Below are positions 55,165-64,000 of a stretch of 64,000 nucleotides of DNA, piece after piece. The stretch's first letter is position 1, and each line of letters opens with the position of its first letter. The translations under genes were made by a program, and so were the position numbers. Below the pieces are notes generated by a model, which was not told where the DNA came from, searched no databases, and saw only the letters and a program-made list of their open reading frames with translations. The stretch is from Streptomyces sp. SLBN-31 (lineage in GTDB: Bacteria > Actinomycetota > Actinomycetes > Streptomycetales > Streptomycetaceae): the NCBI RefSeq assembly GCF_006715395.1, contig NZ_VFNC01000003.1:868001-932000 (forward strand). The letters run 5' to 3'.

Positions 55165-56295
55165 GTGAGCAGGCCTGTGAGCAGTCCCACGCGTCGTATC
55201 GCCATATCCGTGGCCGCGTCCACGATGACCCTGTCGCTGGCCGGGTGCGGCATGCTCAACGCGTCGGGGGACAGCAGTTCGGCGAGCCCGACGAAGGGCA
55301 ACGACGTCACCATCGGCCTGTTGCTGCCGGAGAAGGCCAACACCCGCTACGAGGACTTCGACTACCCCATCATCAAGGACCAGGTCGAACTGCTCACCAA
55401 GAAGCAGGGCAGCGTCGACTACCAGAACGCCGACCAGGACGCCAAGAAGCAGGCGAGCCAGATGCAGAAGATGATCGACGACAAGGTCGACATCATCCTG
55501 CTGGACGCCGTCGACTCGCACGCCATCGCCGGCGAGGTGAAGAAGGCCAAGGACGCCGGCATCCCGGTCATCGCCTACGACCGCCTCGCCGAGGGCCCCA
55601 TCGACGCCTACGTCTCCTTCGACAACGAACTGGTCGGCGAGGTCCAGGGCCGCACCCTGCTCGACGCCCTCGGAGGCAACGCCGACACCTCCGACAAGGT
55701 CGTCATGATGAACGGCTCGCTCACCGACCCCAACGCCAAGCAGTTCAAGGCGGGTGCGCTGTCGGAGCTCAACGGCAAGGTGACGATCGCCGCGTCCTAC
55801 GACACCAAGGACTGGAAGCCGGAGAACGCCGAGGCCAACATGACCCAGGCGATCGACAAGATCGGCAAGGACAACATCGCGGCCGTCTACTCCGCCAACG
55901 ACGGCATGGCGGCCGGTGTCATCGCCGCCCTGAAGAAGGCCGGCGTGACGAAGATGCCGCCCATCACGGGCCAGGACGCCGAACTGGCGGCCGTGCAGCG
56001 CATCGTCGAGGGCGACCAGTACATGAGCGTCTACAAGTCCTACCCGCAGGAGGCCGAGGCCGCCGCGCAGATGGCCGTGGCCAAGGTGCAGGGCCACGAC
56101 ATCCAGTTCGACGCCCTCACCCAGGACACCGTGGACAGCCCCACGAACCAGGACATCCCCGCCCAGCTGGTCACCGTGACCGCCCTGACGCGGAAGAACA
56201 TCAAGCAGACGGTGATCTCCGACGGCATCTACACGGTCTCGCAGATCTGCACCTCGAAGTTCACCTCCGCCTGCGCGTCGGTCGGGCTGAAGTAG
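55165..56295 (+). CDS. Sugar ABC transporter substrate-binding lipoprotein (XylF/ChvE-like)
   Basis: 376 aa. Signal peptide with lipobox SLAGC (Cys about residue 28). The periplasmic-binding fold for pentose/ribose-type sugars is shown by VTIGLLLPEKANTRYEDFD, ILLDAVDSHAIAGEVKKAKDAGIPVIAYDR, and SANDGMAAGVIAALKKAG. It binds a sugar outside the cell and hands it to an ABC permease. No permease or ATPase gene follows; the next gene is a regulator. GTG 55165; a second GTG at 55177 is also possible. Confidence 0.87.
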   Translation: MSRPVSSPTRRIAISVAASTMTLSLAGCGMLNASGDSSSASPTKGNDVTIGLLLPEKANTRYEDFDYPIIKDQVELLTKKQGSVDYQNADQDAKKQASQMQKMIDDKVDIILLDAVDSHAIAGEVKKAKDAGIPVIAYDRLAEGPIDAYVSFDNELVGEVQGRTLLDALGGNADTSDKVVMMNGSLTDPNAKQFKAGALSELNGKVTIAASYDTKDWKPENAEANMTQAIDKIGKDNIAAVYSANDGMAAGVIAALKKAGVTKMPPITGQDAELAAVQRIVEGDQYMSVYKSYPQEAEAAAQMAVAKVQGHDIQFDALTQDTVDSPTNQDIPAQLVTVTALTRKNIKQTVISDGIYTVSQICTSKFTSACASVGLK

Positions 56296-56550
56296 CCCGG
56301 AGCGCGCAGCGTCGGATATCCGCCATGAGACCCCGTCGGAAGCACGTTCTGGCGGGGTTCTCCACGATGCCCCCACAAGTCCCCTGTACCACCGTCATCT
56401 TGTTGCAACCCGACGTACGGAGGGTCCGAAATACCCGTACAAACCGGTGCTTTCTTTAGGCCGTGGCCGTCGAAGCCGTGTTGCGGAGCAGGGTGTGTCC
56501 GCGCATAGTTGCGCTGCGGAAGACGGCGGAACCGGGGGGTGGGATGGACG

Positions 56551-57591
56551 ATGGCCGGGCACGGGGCGGACGCTCATCCACACGGTGCTGACCGACTCTG
56601 CGAGGCCGGGGACCGCGTGTACTCCCGGGCCGTACGGCGCGGACGGGTGTCGCGCCGCGACGCCGAGCCGGTGCCCTGCCTGCTGGAACTCGCCCTGCTG
56701 CACCCCGACCCCGACGACATGGACTGGCTGGTCCCGACCTCGCCGCAGGAGGTCATGACCCGGCTGCTGCGCGGGGTGTACGACGAGGTCAGCTCCAGTC
56801 AGCGGCGGGTGGGTTCGGCGGTGGCGGCCTTCGAGTGGTACGCCGGCCTCGGGCCCTCCCTCCAGCAGCCGGGCCCCGCCGAGGGCTCCGCGATCCGTGT
56901 CCTGGACGGGCTCTCGCGCATCCAGGCCGCCATGGACGAGGCGACAAAGGCCTGCACCACAGAGGTCCTCACCGTCCAGCCCGGGGGCATCCGGCCGGAG
57001 CACGAGCTGACCGAGGGCCTGCACCGGGCGCTCGCCCTGCGCGGCCGGGGCGTGCGGATGCGCGACCTGTACACGCACGTGGCCCGGCACGGCCAGGGCC
57101 TGCTCAACTACCTGGAGCTGATGGGCGACGCGGTCGAGGCCCGCACCCTCGACGAGGTCATCGACCGTCTGATCCTCTTCGACCGCACGGTCGCCTTCAT
57201 CCCCGCCAACGCCGACCGAACCCTCGCCCTGGAACTGCGCCACCCGGCCCTGGTCGGCTATCTGGGTACGGTCTTCGACCGCCTGTGGCGGCTGGCCATC
57301 CCGCTGACCGCCCCGCTGCCCGACACCGGCATCGAGGGCATCTCGCACCGCGAGCAGTCCATCGCGGCGCTCCTCGCGGAGGGCCACCAGGACGCGGTGA
57401 TCGCGGAACGGCTGGGGATAAGCGTCCGTACCTGCCGGGCCCACATCGCGCGGCTGTCCGAGACCCTGGGCGCGGCCAGCCGCACCCAACTCGGCGTCCG
57501 CATCGCCCAGGTGGGCCTGGACGGCCCGCGTCACCCCGCTGACGTCACGCCGGTCACTCTTCCGGGTCAGGAGTCCCGGACGGCCCGCTGA
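56551..57591 (+). CDS. LuxR-type transcriptional regulator, TrmB-like N-terminal part (copy 1)
   Basis: 346 aa. A conserved N-terminus (RVSRRDAEPVPCLLELALLHPDPDDMDWLVP) is followed by a middle region with CTTEVLTVQPGG and ARTLDEVIDRLILFDRTVAFIPAN, typical of TrmB-type phospholipase-D-like sensors. The C-terminal LuxR HTH is ISHREQSIAALLAEGHQDAVIAERLGISVRTCRAHIARL. ATG 56551 follows GGATGGAC, an imperfect site. It is convergent with a close paralogue at 57623. The two share the same N-terminal motif and HTH. Role: regulator of unknown target. Confidence 0.85.
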   Translation: MAGHGADAHPHGADRLCEAGDRVYSRAVRRGRVSRRDAEPVPCLLELALLHPDPDDMDWLVPTSPQEVMTRLLRGVYDEVSSSQRRVGSAVAAFEWYAGLGPSLQQPGPAEGSAIRVLDGLSRIQAAMDEATKACTTEVLTVQPGGIRPEHELTEGLHRALALRGRGVRMRDLYTHVARHGQGLLNYLELMGDAVEARTLDEVIDRLILFDRTVAFIPANADRTLALELRHPALVGYLGTVFDRLWRLAIPLTAPLPDTGIEGISHREQSIAALLAEGHQDAVIAERLGISVRTCRAHIARLSETLGAASRTQLGVRIAQVGLDGPRHPADVTPVTLPGQESRTAR

Positions 57592-57622
57592 GCCCGCACG
57601 GGGCCCGCGCTGCCCGTCCGGA

Positions 57623-58606
57623 TCAGCTGTCGGGGTCGAGGATCCCCGACTGGGCTATCAGGTACCCGAGTTGGGCCCGGCTGCCGCTGCCCAGGACCGT
57701 GGCCAGTTTGGCTATGTGGGCCCGGCAGGTGCGTACGTTCATGCCCAGCCGGCGGGCGATCGCCTCGTCGACGTGTCCCTCCACCAGGAGCTTGGCTATC
57801 GAGTGCTGGATGTCGGTGATGCCGTCGCGGGCGGTCTCGTAGGGAGCGCCCGCGTTCAGCGGTACGGACCGTCCCCACATGAACTCGAACAGCCGCATCA
57901 GGTACCGGATCAGCCCGGGGTGACGGAGTTCCAGGGCGACCTGCTGGTCGTCCCTGGCGGGGATGAAGGCGACCGTCTCGTCGCAGATGATGAGGCGTTC
58001 CACCACCTCGTCGATCGTCCGGTACTCCACCTTGCCGTTGGCGAGCTGAGCGACGTACGCCAGCTTTTCCGGGCTGTAGCGGGCGGTGTGCTGGTACAGC
58101 GTCCGGATGCGCACACCACGTTCGATTAGTGGCTTGTCTCTCTCCAGGCCCTGGATGAGGCTCTGTTCGGAGAAGCGGTCGTCGCTCGGCTGGATGGTCA
58201 GCATCTCGCTCCGGCACTGGGCCGTGGCCATGTTGAGGGCCGCGTTGATGCGTTTCCCGCCCTCCAGCACGGTGATCGAGTCGTCGGTCGCGGCGGCTTT
58301 GGCGCTCAGCGCCATGAACGGCTCGAAAGTGTCGGCGAGCTGAATGGACAGCCGCCGGCGTTCTGTGATGTCGCGCTCGATCGGGTAGAGCCGTTCGGCC
58401 AGCGCGGCCGACGGGGACACGGGCCGCAGCCAGTCCGCATCATCCGGATCCGGGTGGAGAAGGGCGAACTCGATCAGACAGGGAGCGGACTCCACGTCGG
58501 CCCGTGCGACCCGCCCCGTGCGCAGGGCGTTCGCATAGAGTCGGCCACCTTCCTCGCAGAGCTCGGTCACCGCATGGGGATGCGCCGCCTTAGTCTGATT
58601 TGCCAC
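57623..58606 (-). CDS. LuxR-type transcriptional regulator, TrmB-like N-terminal part (copy 2)
   Basis: 327 aa, GTG at 58606 with GGAG 6 nt upstream. It repeats the neighbour's pattern: APCLIEFALLHPDPDDADWLRP, MLTIQPSDDRF, RTIDEVVERLIICDETVAFIPARD, and an HTH DIQHSIAKLLVEGHVDEAIARRLGMNVRTCRAHIAKL. The two paralogues end 32 bases apart and face each other. Divergent from it is the gene for a small secreted peptide 117 bases upstream, so it could regulate that gene. Confidence 0.87.
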   Translation of the reverse strand: MANQTKAAHPHAVTELCEEGGRLYANALRTGRVARADVESAPCLIEFALLHPDPDDADWLRPVSPSAALAERLYPIERDITERRRLSIQLADTFEPFMALSAKAAATDDSITVLEGGKRINAALNMATAQCRSEMLTIQPSDDRFSEQSLIQGLERDKPLIERGVRIRTLYQHTARYSPEKLAYVAQLANGKVEYRTIDEVVERLIICDETVAFIPARDDQQVALELRHPGLIRYLMRLFEFMWGRSVPLNAGAPYETARDGITDIQHSIAKLLVEGHVDEAIARRLGMNVRTCRAHIAKLATVLGSGSRAQLGYLIAQSGILDPDS

Positions 58607-58722
58607 GAAATCTCCACCCCCCAGGGTCCTGAACATGCAGGAACATGATGCATCGATCCTGTGGCCATGACGTGCCTGAATGAGCCATCGTCTTATCCGA
58701 CGGGGGAAGAGGAGACTTTCAA

Positions 58723-58935
58723 GTGAGGACGAAGCCGACCATGCGCAACAGAATGCTTCGCTCGGTGCTTGTGGCCGCCCTTTCCGCCGTTGTCGGACTT
58801 GTGGTGCTGGGCGGTTCTTCCGACGCGAAGGAGAACACCCGAGCGGACTCCCACTGGCCGTCGGTCGCCGCGTCCACCGTGCTCGCCGACGGCCCTGCGG
58901 CGACGGTCGGCACAGACGACAGCGCCGGGAGCTGA
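58723..58935 (+). CDS. Small secreted peptide, unknown
   Basis: 70 aa. The GTG at 58723 has GAGGAG 8 nt upstream. A basic start (RTKPTMRNRM) leads to a hydrophobic core (about 13-31; RSVLVAALSAVVGLVVLGG) and a polar tail (SSDAKENTRADSHWPSVAAS...). Without Cys, Ser/Thr clusters are the only notable tail feature. A cleavage near GGSSDA would release about 38 residues. Possible signal peptide; function unknown. It lies 4 bases before the next gene. Confidence 0.7.
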   Translation: MRTKPTMRNRMLRSVLVAALSAVVGLVVLGGSSDAKENTRADSHWPSVAASTVLADGPAATVGTDDSAGS

Positions 58936-58939
58936 CGAC

Positions 58940-59275
58940 GTGACCACTCCACCGGACGACCGTTCCTTCCGTAGAGAAATGGCCACCGCCTACCGATCCG
59001 GATGGCACTTCATCGACCTGGTCACCGCGATCCCCCACTCCGGTGACTCGTTGATGGTGACCGTCTTCGGTGAGCCGGTCGTCGTGACGCGGGACGAGGA
59101 CGAGGACGTGCGGGCGTATCGATGTCTGCGGCGGCCTCGGGGGGCGCCGCAGCCCGTGCGATGTGCCGTCCGGTACGGAATGATCTTCGTCAACCTGGAC
59201 CAACGAGACCATCGGCTGGTGGAACCGGAAACCCCCAACGTACGGACCATCTCAGCCACCCCCCGCAGTGCCTGA
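58940..59275 (+). CDS. Degenerate Rieske-like small protein
   Basis: 111 aa. GTG at 58940 after GGGAG. MATAYRSGWHFIDL, IPHSGDSLMVTVFGEPVVVTRD and RAYRCLRRPRGAP follow the N-terminal pattern of ring-hydroxylating oxygenase Rieske domains. The cluster ligands are changed: C62-x-R64 replaces CxH, and C75-x-x-R78 replaces CxxH, and the spacing is cut to 10 residues. It ends at GMIFVNLD. So the fold is shortened and would not bind a Rieske cluster. Probably a divergent accessory protein, or a decaying gene. It is co-transcribed with the peptide. Confidence 0.65.
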   Translation: MTTPPDDRSFRREMATAYRSGWHFIDLVTAIPHSGDSLMVTVFGEPVVVTRDEDEDVRAYRCLRRPRGAPQPVRCAVRYGMIFVNLDQRDHRLVEPETPNVRTISATPRSA

Positions 59276-59438
59276 CGCGATTCCCCCGTCGTAACAGATC
59301 GCTCAGGTGCTTCCCCCCGCAGCGGCGTCACCGTGACCTGAACACGGTGACGCCGCTGCAGTTTCCGGGCGACATTTCCCGCCGTCGATGCAATCGTCCG
59401 GCGCGCCTCAGTGGCCGAAAACCGTCAGTCGCGCCTCG

Positions 59439-59852
59439 TCAGCCACGCCCCATCGCCCCCGTCAGCCGGATCTCGATCACCACACGGTTCGGGTTCGGCG
59501 CCGGCGTGCGCTCGTAACGTTCCGCATAACGCCGCTCGGCCTCCGCGACACGCTCCCGCTCGGTCCGTACGACGGCCAGCCCCTCCAGCGTCGCCCAGCG
59601 CCGCCCCGCCACCTGGCACACCGCGACCCGCGCGCCCTCCGGGCCGGCCGCCAGGACGTTCGCCACCTTCGTGCTCGTCCTGTTGGTGATCACCCGCGCC
59701 AGCCGGGCCTCGGGGTCGTAGGTGACCCCGACGGGCACGACGTGCGGGCTGCCGTCCGGGCGTGGGGTCGTCAGCGTGCACAGGTGCCGTTCCCGCCAGA
59801 AGGTGAGATACGAGGGGTCGGGGGCACCGGGATCCTGGGCGTGTGTGGCCAT
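59439..59852 (-). CDS. PPOX-class (flavin/F420-binding) split-barrel protein
   Basis: 137 aa. It contains FWRERHLCTLTTPRPDGSPHVVPVGVTYD and TSTKVANV, with the VVRTERERVAEAERRYAERYERTP segment typical for the F420-dependent PPOX family in actinobacteria. It is a dimeric redox protein; substrate unknown. ATG 59852. Its upstream region overlaps the clpB HAIR operator, so it may also respond to heat shock or simply share the gap. Confidence 0.83.
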   Translation of the reverse strand: MATHAQDPGAPDPSYLTFWRERHLCTLTTPRPDGSPHVVPVGVTYDPEARLARVITNRTSTKVANVLAAGPEGARVAVCQVAGRRWATLEGLAVVRTERERVAEAERRYAERYERTPAPNPNRVVIEIRLTGAMGRG

Positions 59853-59875
59853 GCCTGGAAGGTAGCCCGTCTCAC

Positions 59876-59896
59876 CTTGAGTGGAATAGACTCAAC
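59876..59896. promoter_or_regulatory. HspR operator (HAIR) of clpB
   Basis: CTTGAGT at 59876-59882, a 7-base spacer, and ACTCAAC at 59890-59896 (6 of 7) match the HspR repeat. A further right half-site GCTCAAG lies at 59909-59915. The site is 60 bases from the clpB start and 24 from the divergent gene. Confidence 0.88.
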
Positions 59897-59956
59897 TTTG
59901 TGTACGTTGCTCAAGTCAGTGCGGATGACGGCTGACGCCAGGAGGAGAACGCGAAC

Positions 59957-62554
<2,598 letters not shown>

Positions 62555-62570
62555 CCCGTCCCTGGCCGTA

Positions 62571-62602
62571 CGGGCCCGTCACCCCACCGGGTGGCGGGCC
62601 CG
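62571..62602 (+). terminator. Terminator of clpB
   Basis: CGGGCCCG (62571-62578) and CACCC pair with GGGTG and CGGGCCCG (62595-62602) with one wobble pair. It begins 17 bases after the clpB stop; the convergent small gene ends at 62610. Confidence 0.75.
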
Positions 62603-62609
62603 TCGGGTG

Positions 62610-62732
62610 TCATACCTCGGTCATGGCGAGGTACACGGTGACGAAGAACCAGACGGCGAACACCAGGCACCCCAGCCACAGGGTCCACAGCAGCACACGT
62701 ACAGCCTTGGGCAGTCCTTTGGGCGCGGTCAC
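62610..62732 (-). CDS. Small single-pass membrane protein
   Basis: 40 aa from the GTG at 62732: TAPKGLPKAVRVLLWTLWLGCLVFAVWFFVTVYLAMTEV, mostly one membrane helix with aromatic residues. Upstream in-frame starts at 62786 and 62888 would add Arg-rich tails without a good ribosome site. Function unknown. Confidence 0.55.
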   Translation of the reverse strand: MTAPKGLPKAVRVLLWTLWLGCLVFAVWFFVTVYLAMTEV

Positions 62733-62880
62733 GGAGGGATCATCGCACCGGCGGGGTACTCGCAACGGGCGGTCCCGCAGACGCATCGTGTCAGCCGAGG
62801 GCTGACAGGACCGCCGAGGCTTGCCACCACCCGCCCCGCATGGGGGAGGATGGCGGCATCCGTACGAAGGGAAATTCACG

Positions 62881-63414
62881 GTGACCATCGACCCGTCCTC
62901 GATTCCGAACTTCGGGGGCCAGCCCGAGCCGCAGCCCCAAGGACCGGCGGGCCCCGTCGTCCCGGATCAGGACCTCGTGAAGCAGCTCCTCGACCAGATG
63001 GAGCTCAAGTACGTCGTCGACGACGAGGGTGACCTCGCGGCGCCGTGGGAGCAGTTCCGTACGTACTTCATGTTCCGCGGCGAGGCGGACCAGCAGGTCT
63101 TCTCGGTGCGGACGTTCTACGACCGCCCCCACAAGATCGACGAGAAGCCGCAGCTGCTGGAGTCCATCGACGACTGGAACCGGCGGACCCTGTGGCCCAA
63201 GGTCTACAGCCACACGCACGACGACGGCACCGTCCGGCTGATCGGCGAGGCACAGATGCTGATCGGCACCGGCGTCAGCCTGGAGCACTTCGTGTCCTCC
63301 ACGGTCAGCTGGGTGCGCGCCGCCATCGAGTTCGACAAGTGGCTCGTCGAGCAGCTCGGCCTCGAACAGGAGGTCAACGAGGCCGAGGGTGAGTCCGGGG
63401 ACGACGAGGAGTAG
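62881..63414 (+). CDS. YbjN-domain protein
   Basis: 177 aa. The sequence VKQLLDQMELKYVVDDEGDLAAPWE and FRGEADQQVFSVRTFYDRPHKIDEKPQLLESIDDWNRRTLWPKVY follows the YbjN fold, a small chaperone-like domain related to the type III secretion chaperones. An acidic tail ends EGESGDDEE. GTG 62881 with GAAGGG upstream; the reading frame extends further but lacks a better site. Its role in actinobacteria is unknown. Confidence 0.8.
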   Translation: MTIDPSSIPNFGGQPEPQPQGPAGPVVPDQDLVKQLLDQMELKYVVDDEGDLAAPWEQFRTYFMFRGEADQQVFSVRTFYDRPHKIDEKPQLLESIDDWNRRTLWPKVYSHTHDDGTVRLIGEAQMLIGTGVSLEHFVSSTVSWVRAAIEFDKWLVEQLGLEQEVNEAEGESGDDEE

Positions 63415-63433
63415 GTCTTCCCGGAGACGTCCT

Positions 63434-64000
63434 CTACAGAGGCGTGTGGGCGATCACGACCAGATACGCCCCGTAGCCGAATGAGAGCCCGGCCAGGGCG
63501 CCGACCACCACGGTCGCGTGCCAGGGCCGGGCTCTGGCCGTACGGACCAGGGCCCGGGCGAGCGGGATCAGCAGGGGGAAGGCCGGCAGCAGGAAGCGGG
63601 GCTTGGACTCGAAGAACCCGGAGCCGCCGACGGCGATCAGCAGCAGCACGCCGCTGTACGCGAGGAGCGGAAGCGGGGCGCGGTCGGCCAGCAGCAGGGC
63701 GAACAGCAGCACACCGGCCGCGACGATCAGCAGCGTCATCGAGAAGACGAAGCGGTCCCCGTGCAGCAGCAGCCGCCGTACGAACAGCAGCGCCCCCCGG
63801 CCGAAGTCGAACCGCGACCCCCACCGCCGCTGCACCTCGAAGTACCCGTCGAGGGGGCTCCCCGTCCGCCGCCCCACCCACAGCACGTACGCGCTCCAGC
63901 CGAGCGGCGCGAGCGCCGCGCCCGTCCACAGCCTGTGGGAAACCTTTCCGCGCCGCCGCCACACCTCGCAGGCCGCCGCCGCGAGCACCGCCGCCGCAAC
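63434..64000 (-). CDS. Polytopic membrane glycosyltransferase/mannosyltransferase-like protein (C-terminal part)
   Basis: The window holds the last 188 codons; the start is beyond 64000. Several helices are seen, among them FSMTLLIVAAGVLLFALLL, LLAYSGVLLLIAVGGSGFF and HATVVVGALAGLSFGYGAYL. The GSGFFESKPRFLLPAFPLL arrangement resembles GT-C/PMT-type (GT39-related) proteins that use polyprenyl-phosphate sugars outside the membrane. Family call is tentative without the N-terminal DE motif. Confidence 0.65.
   Translation of the reverse strand, partial: VAAAVLAAAACEVWRRRGKVSHRLWTGAALAPLGWSAYVLWVGRRTGSPLDGYFEVQRRWGSRFDFGRGALLFVRRLLLHGDRFVFSMTLLIVAAGVLLFALLLADRAPLPLLAYSGVLLLIAVGGSGFFESKPRFLLPAFPLLIPLARALVRTARARPWHATVVVGALAGLSFGYGAYLVVIAHTPL

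Noticed and set aside
58723..58935. Lanthipeptide or other Cys-dependent precursor
   Set aside because: The peptide has no Cys, and no modification enzyme or protease gene is near.
59902..59915. Second complete HAIR before clpB
   Set aside because: Only the right half-site fits (6 of 7); the left half matches at 3 of 7.

Overview
The window is chromosomal DNA of a Streptomyces species. The signs are very high GC with strong third-position G/C bias, many GTG starts, a dnaK-grpE-dnaJ-hspR operon and clpB that both carry HspR inverted repeats (HAIR), GAF-ANTAR regulators, and many lipoproteins and secreted beta-rich proteins. It holds about 56 genes, one tRNA-Gly(CCC), no rRNA and no CRISPR array.

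Layout. 1-5.1 kb: a truncated membrane protein, an OmpR-type two-component pair, an intergenic mosaic repeat next to a damaged gene, and two tandem GAF-ANTAR RNA-binding regulators. 5.1-17 kb: a minus-strand run of eleven mostly overlapping genes for an ADP-heptose pathway (SIS isomerase, bifunctional kinase/nucleotidyltransferase, bisphosphate phosphatase), six glycosyltransferases, a carbamoyltransferase and a UDP-glucuronate decarboxylase-like enzyme, with a divergent MFS exporter. In a Gram-positive organism this points to a heptose-containing, carbamoylated glycan or secondary metabolite. 18.8-31.5 kb: an N-terminally truncated alpha-L-rhamnosidase behind an intact LacI-type operator, an HTH/membrane regulator, a DUF4232-like lipoprotein, a GvpU-like protein, a polysaccharide deacetylase with a changed metal motif, a DEAD-box helicase, a cold-shock protein, a MerR regulator, a VOC protein and a SpoIIE phosphatase/anti-sigma hybrid. 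31.5-36 kb: a type III polyketide synthase and two secreted proteins.

36-43 kb: tRNA-Gly, a zinc-ribbon peptide, dcd, a frameshifted phosphoribosyltransferase gene, a Tudor-like small protein, a Yip1-like membrane protein, and two FG-GAP proteins. 43-45.2 kb: a lower-GC patch that looks acquired, beginning at a partial duplication of an ABM-domain monooxygenase gene. 45.4-53.2 kb: a conserved Fe-S oxidoreductase, a degenerate WecA-like membrane protein and the HspR heat-shock operon. 53.2-64 kb: a fibronectin-type secreted protein, a sugar-binding lipoprotein, two paralogous LuxR regulators, a small secreted peptide with a Rieske-like remnant, an F420/flavin PPOX enzyme, clpB, a YbjN protein and the end of a membrane glycosyltransferase.

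Four places look like single-base or short indel frameshifts (near 3235, 6200, 8240 and 37448), so either the assembly has residual indels or several genes are truly broken. Several short repeats begin at or copy gene ends (2.6-2.96, 13.1-13.26, 31.29-31.46 and 37.72-37.76 kb). The most unusual candidates are the heptose/carbamoyl operon with its repeat insertion, and the LuxR/secreted peptide/degenerate Rieske locus at 56.5-59.3 kb.
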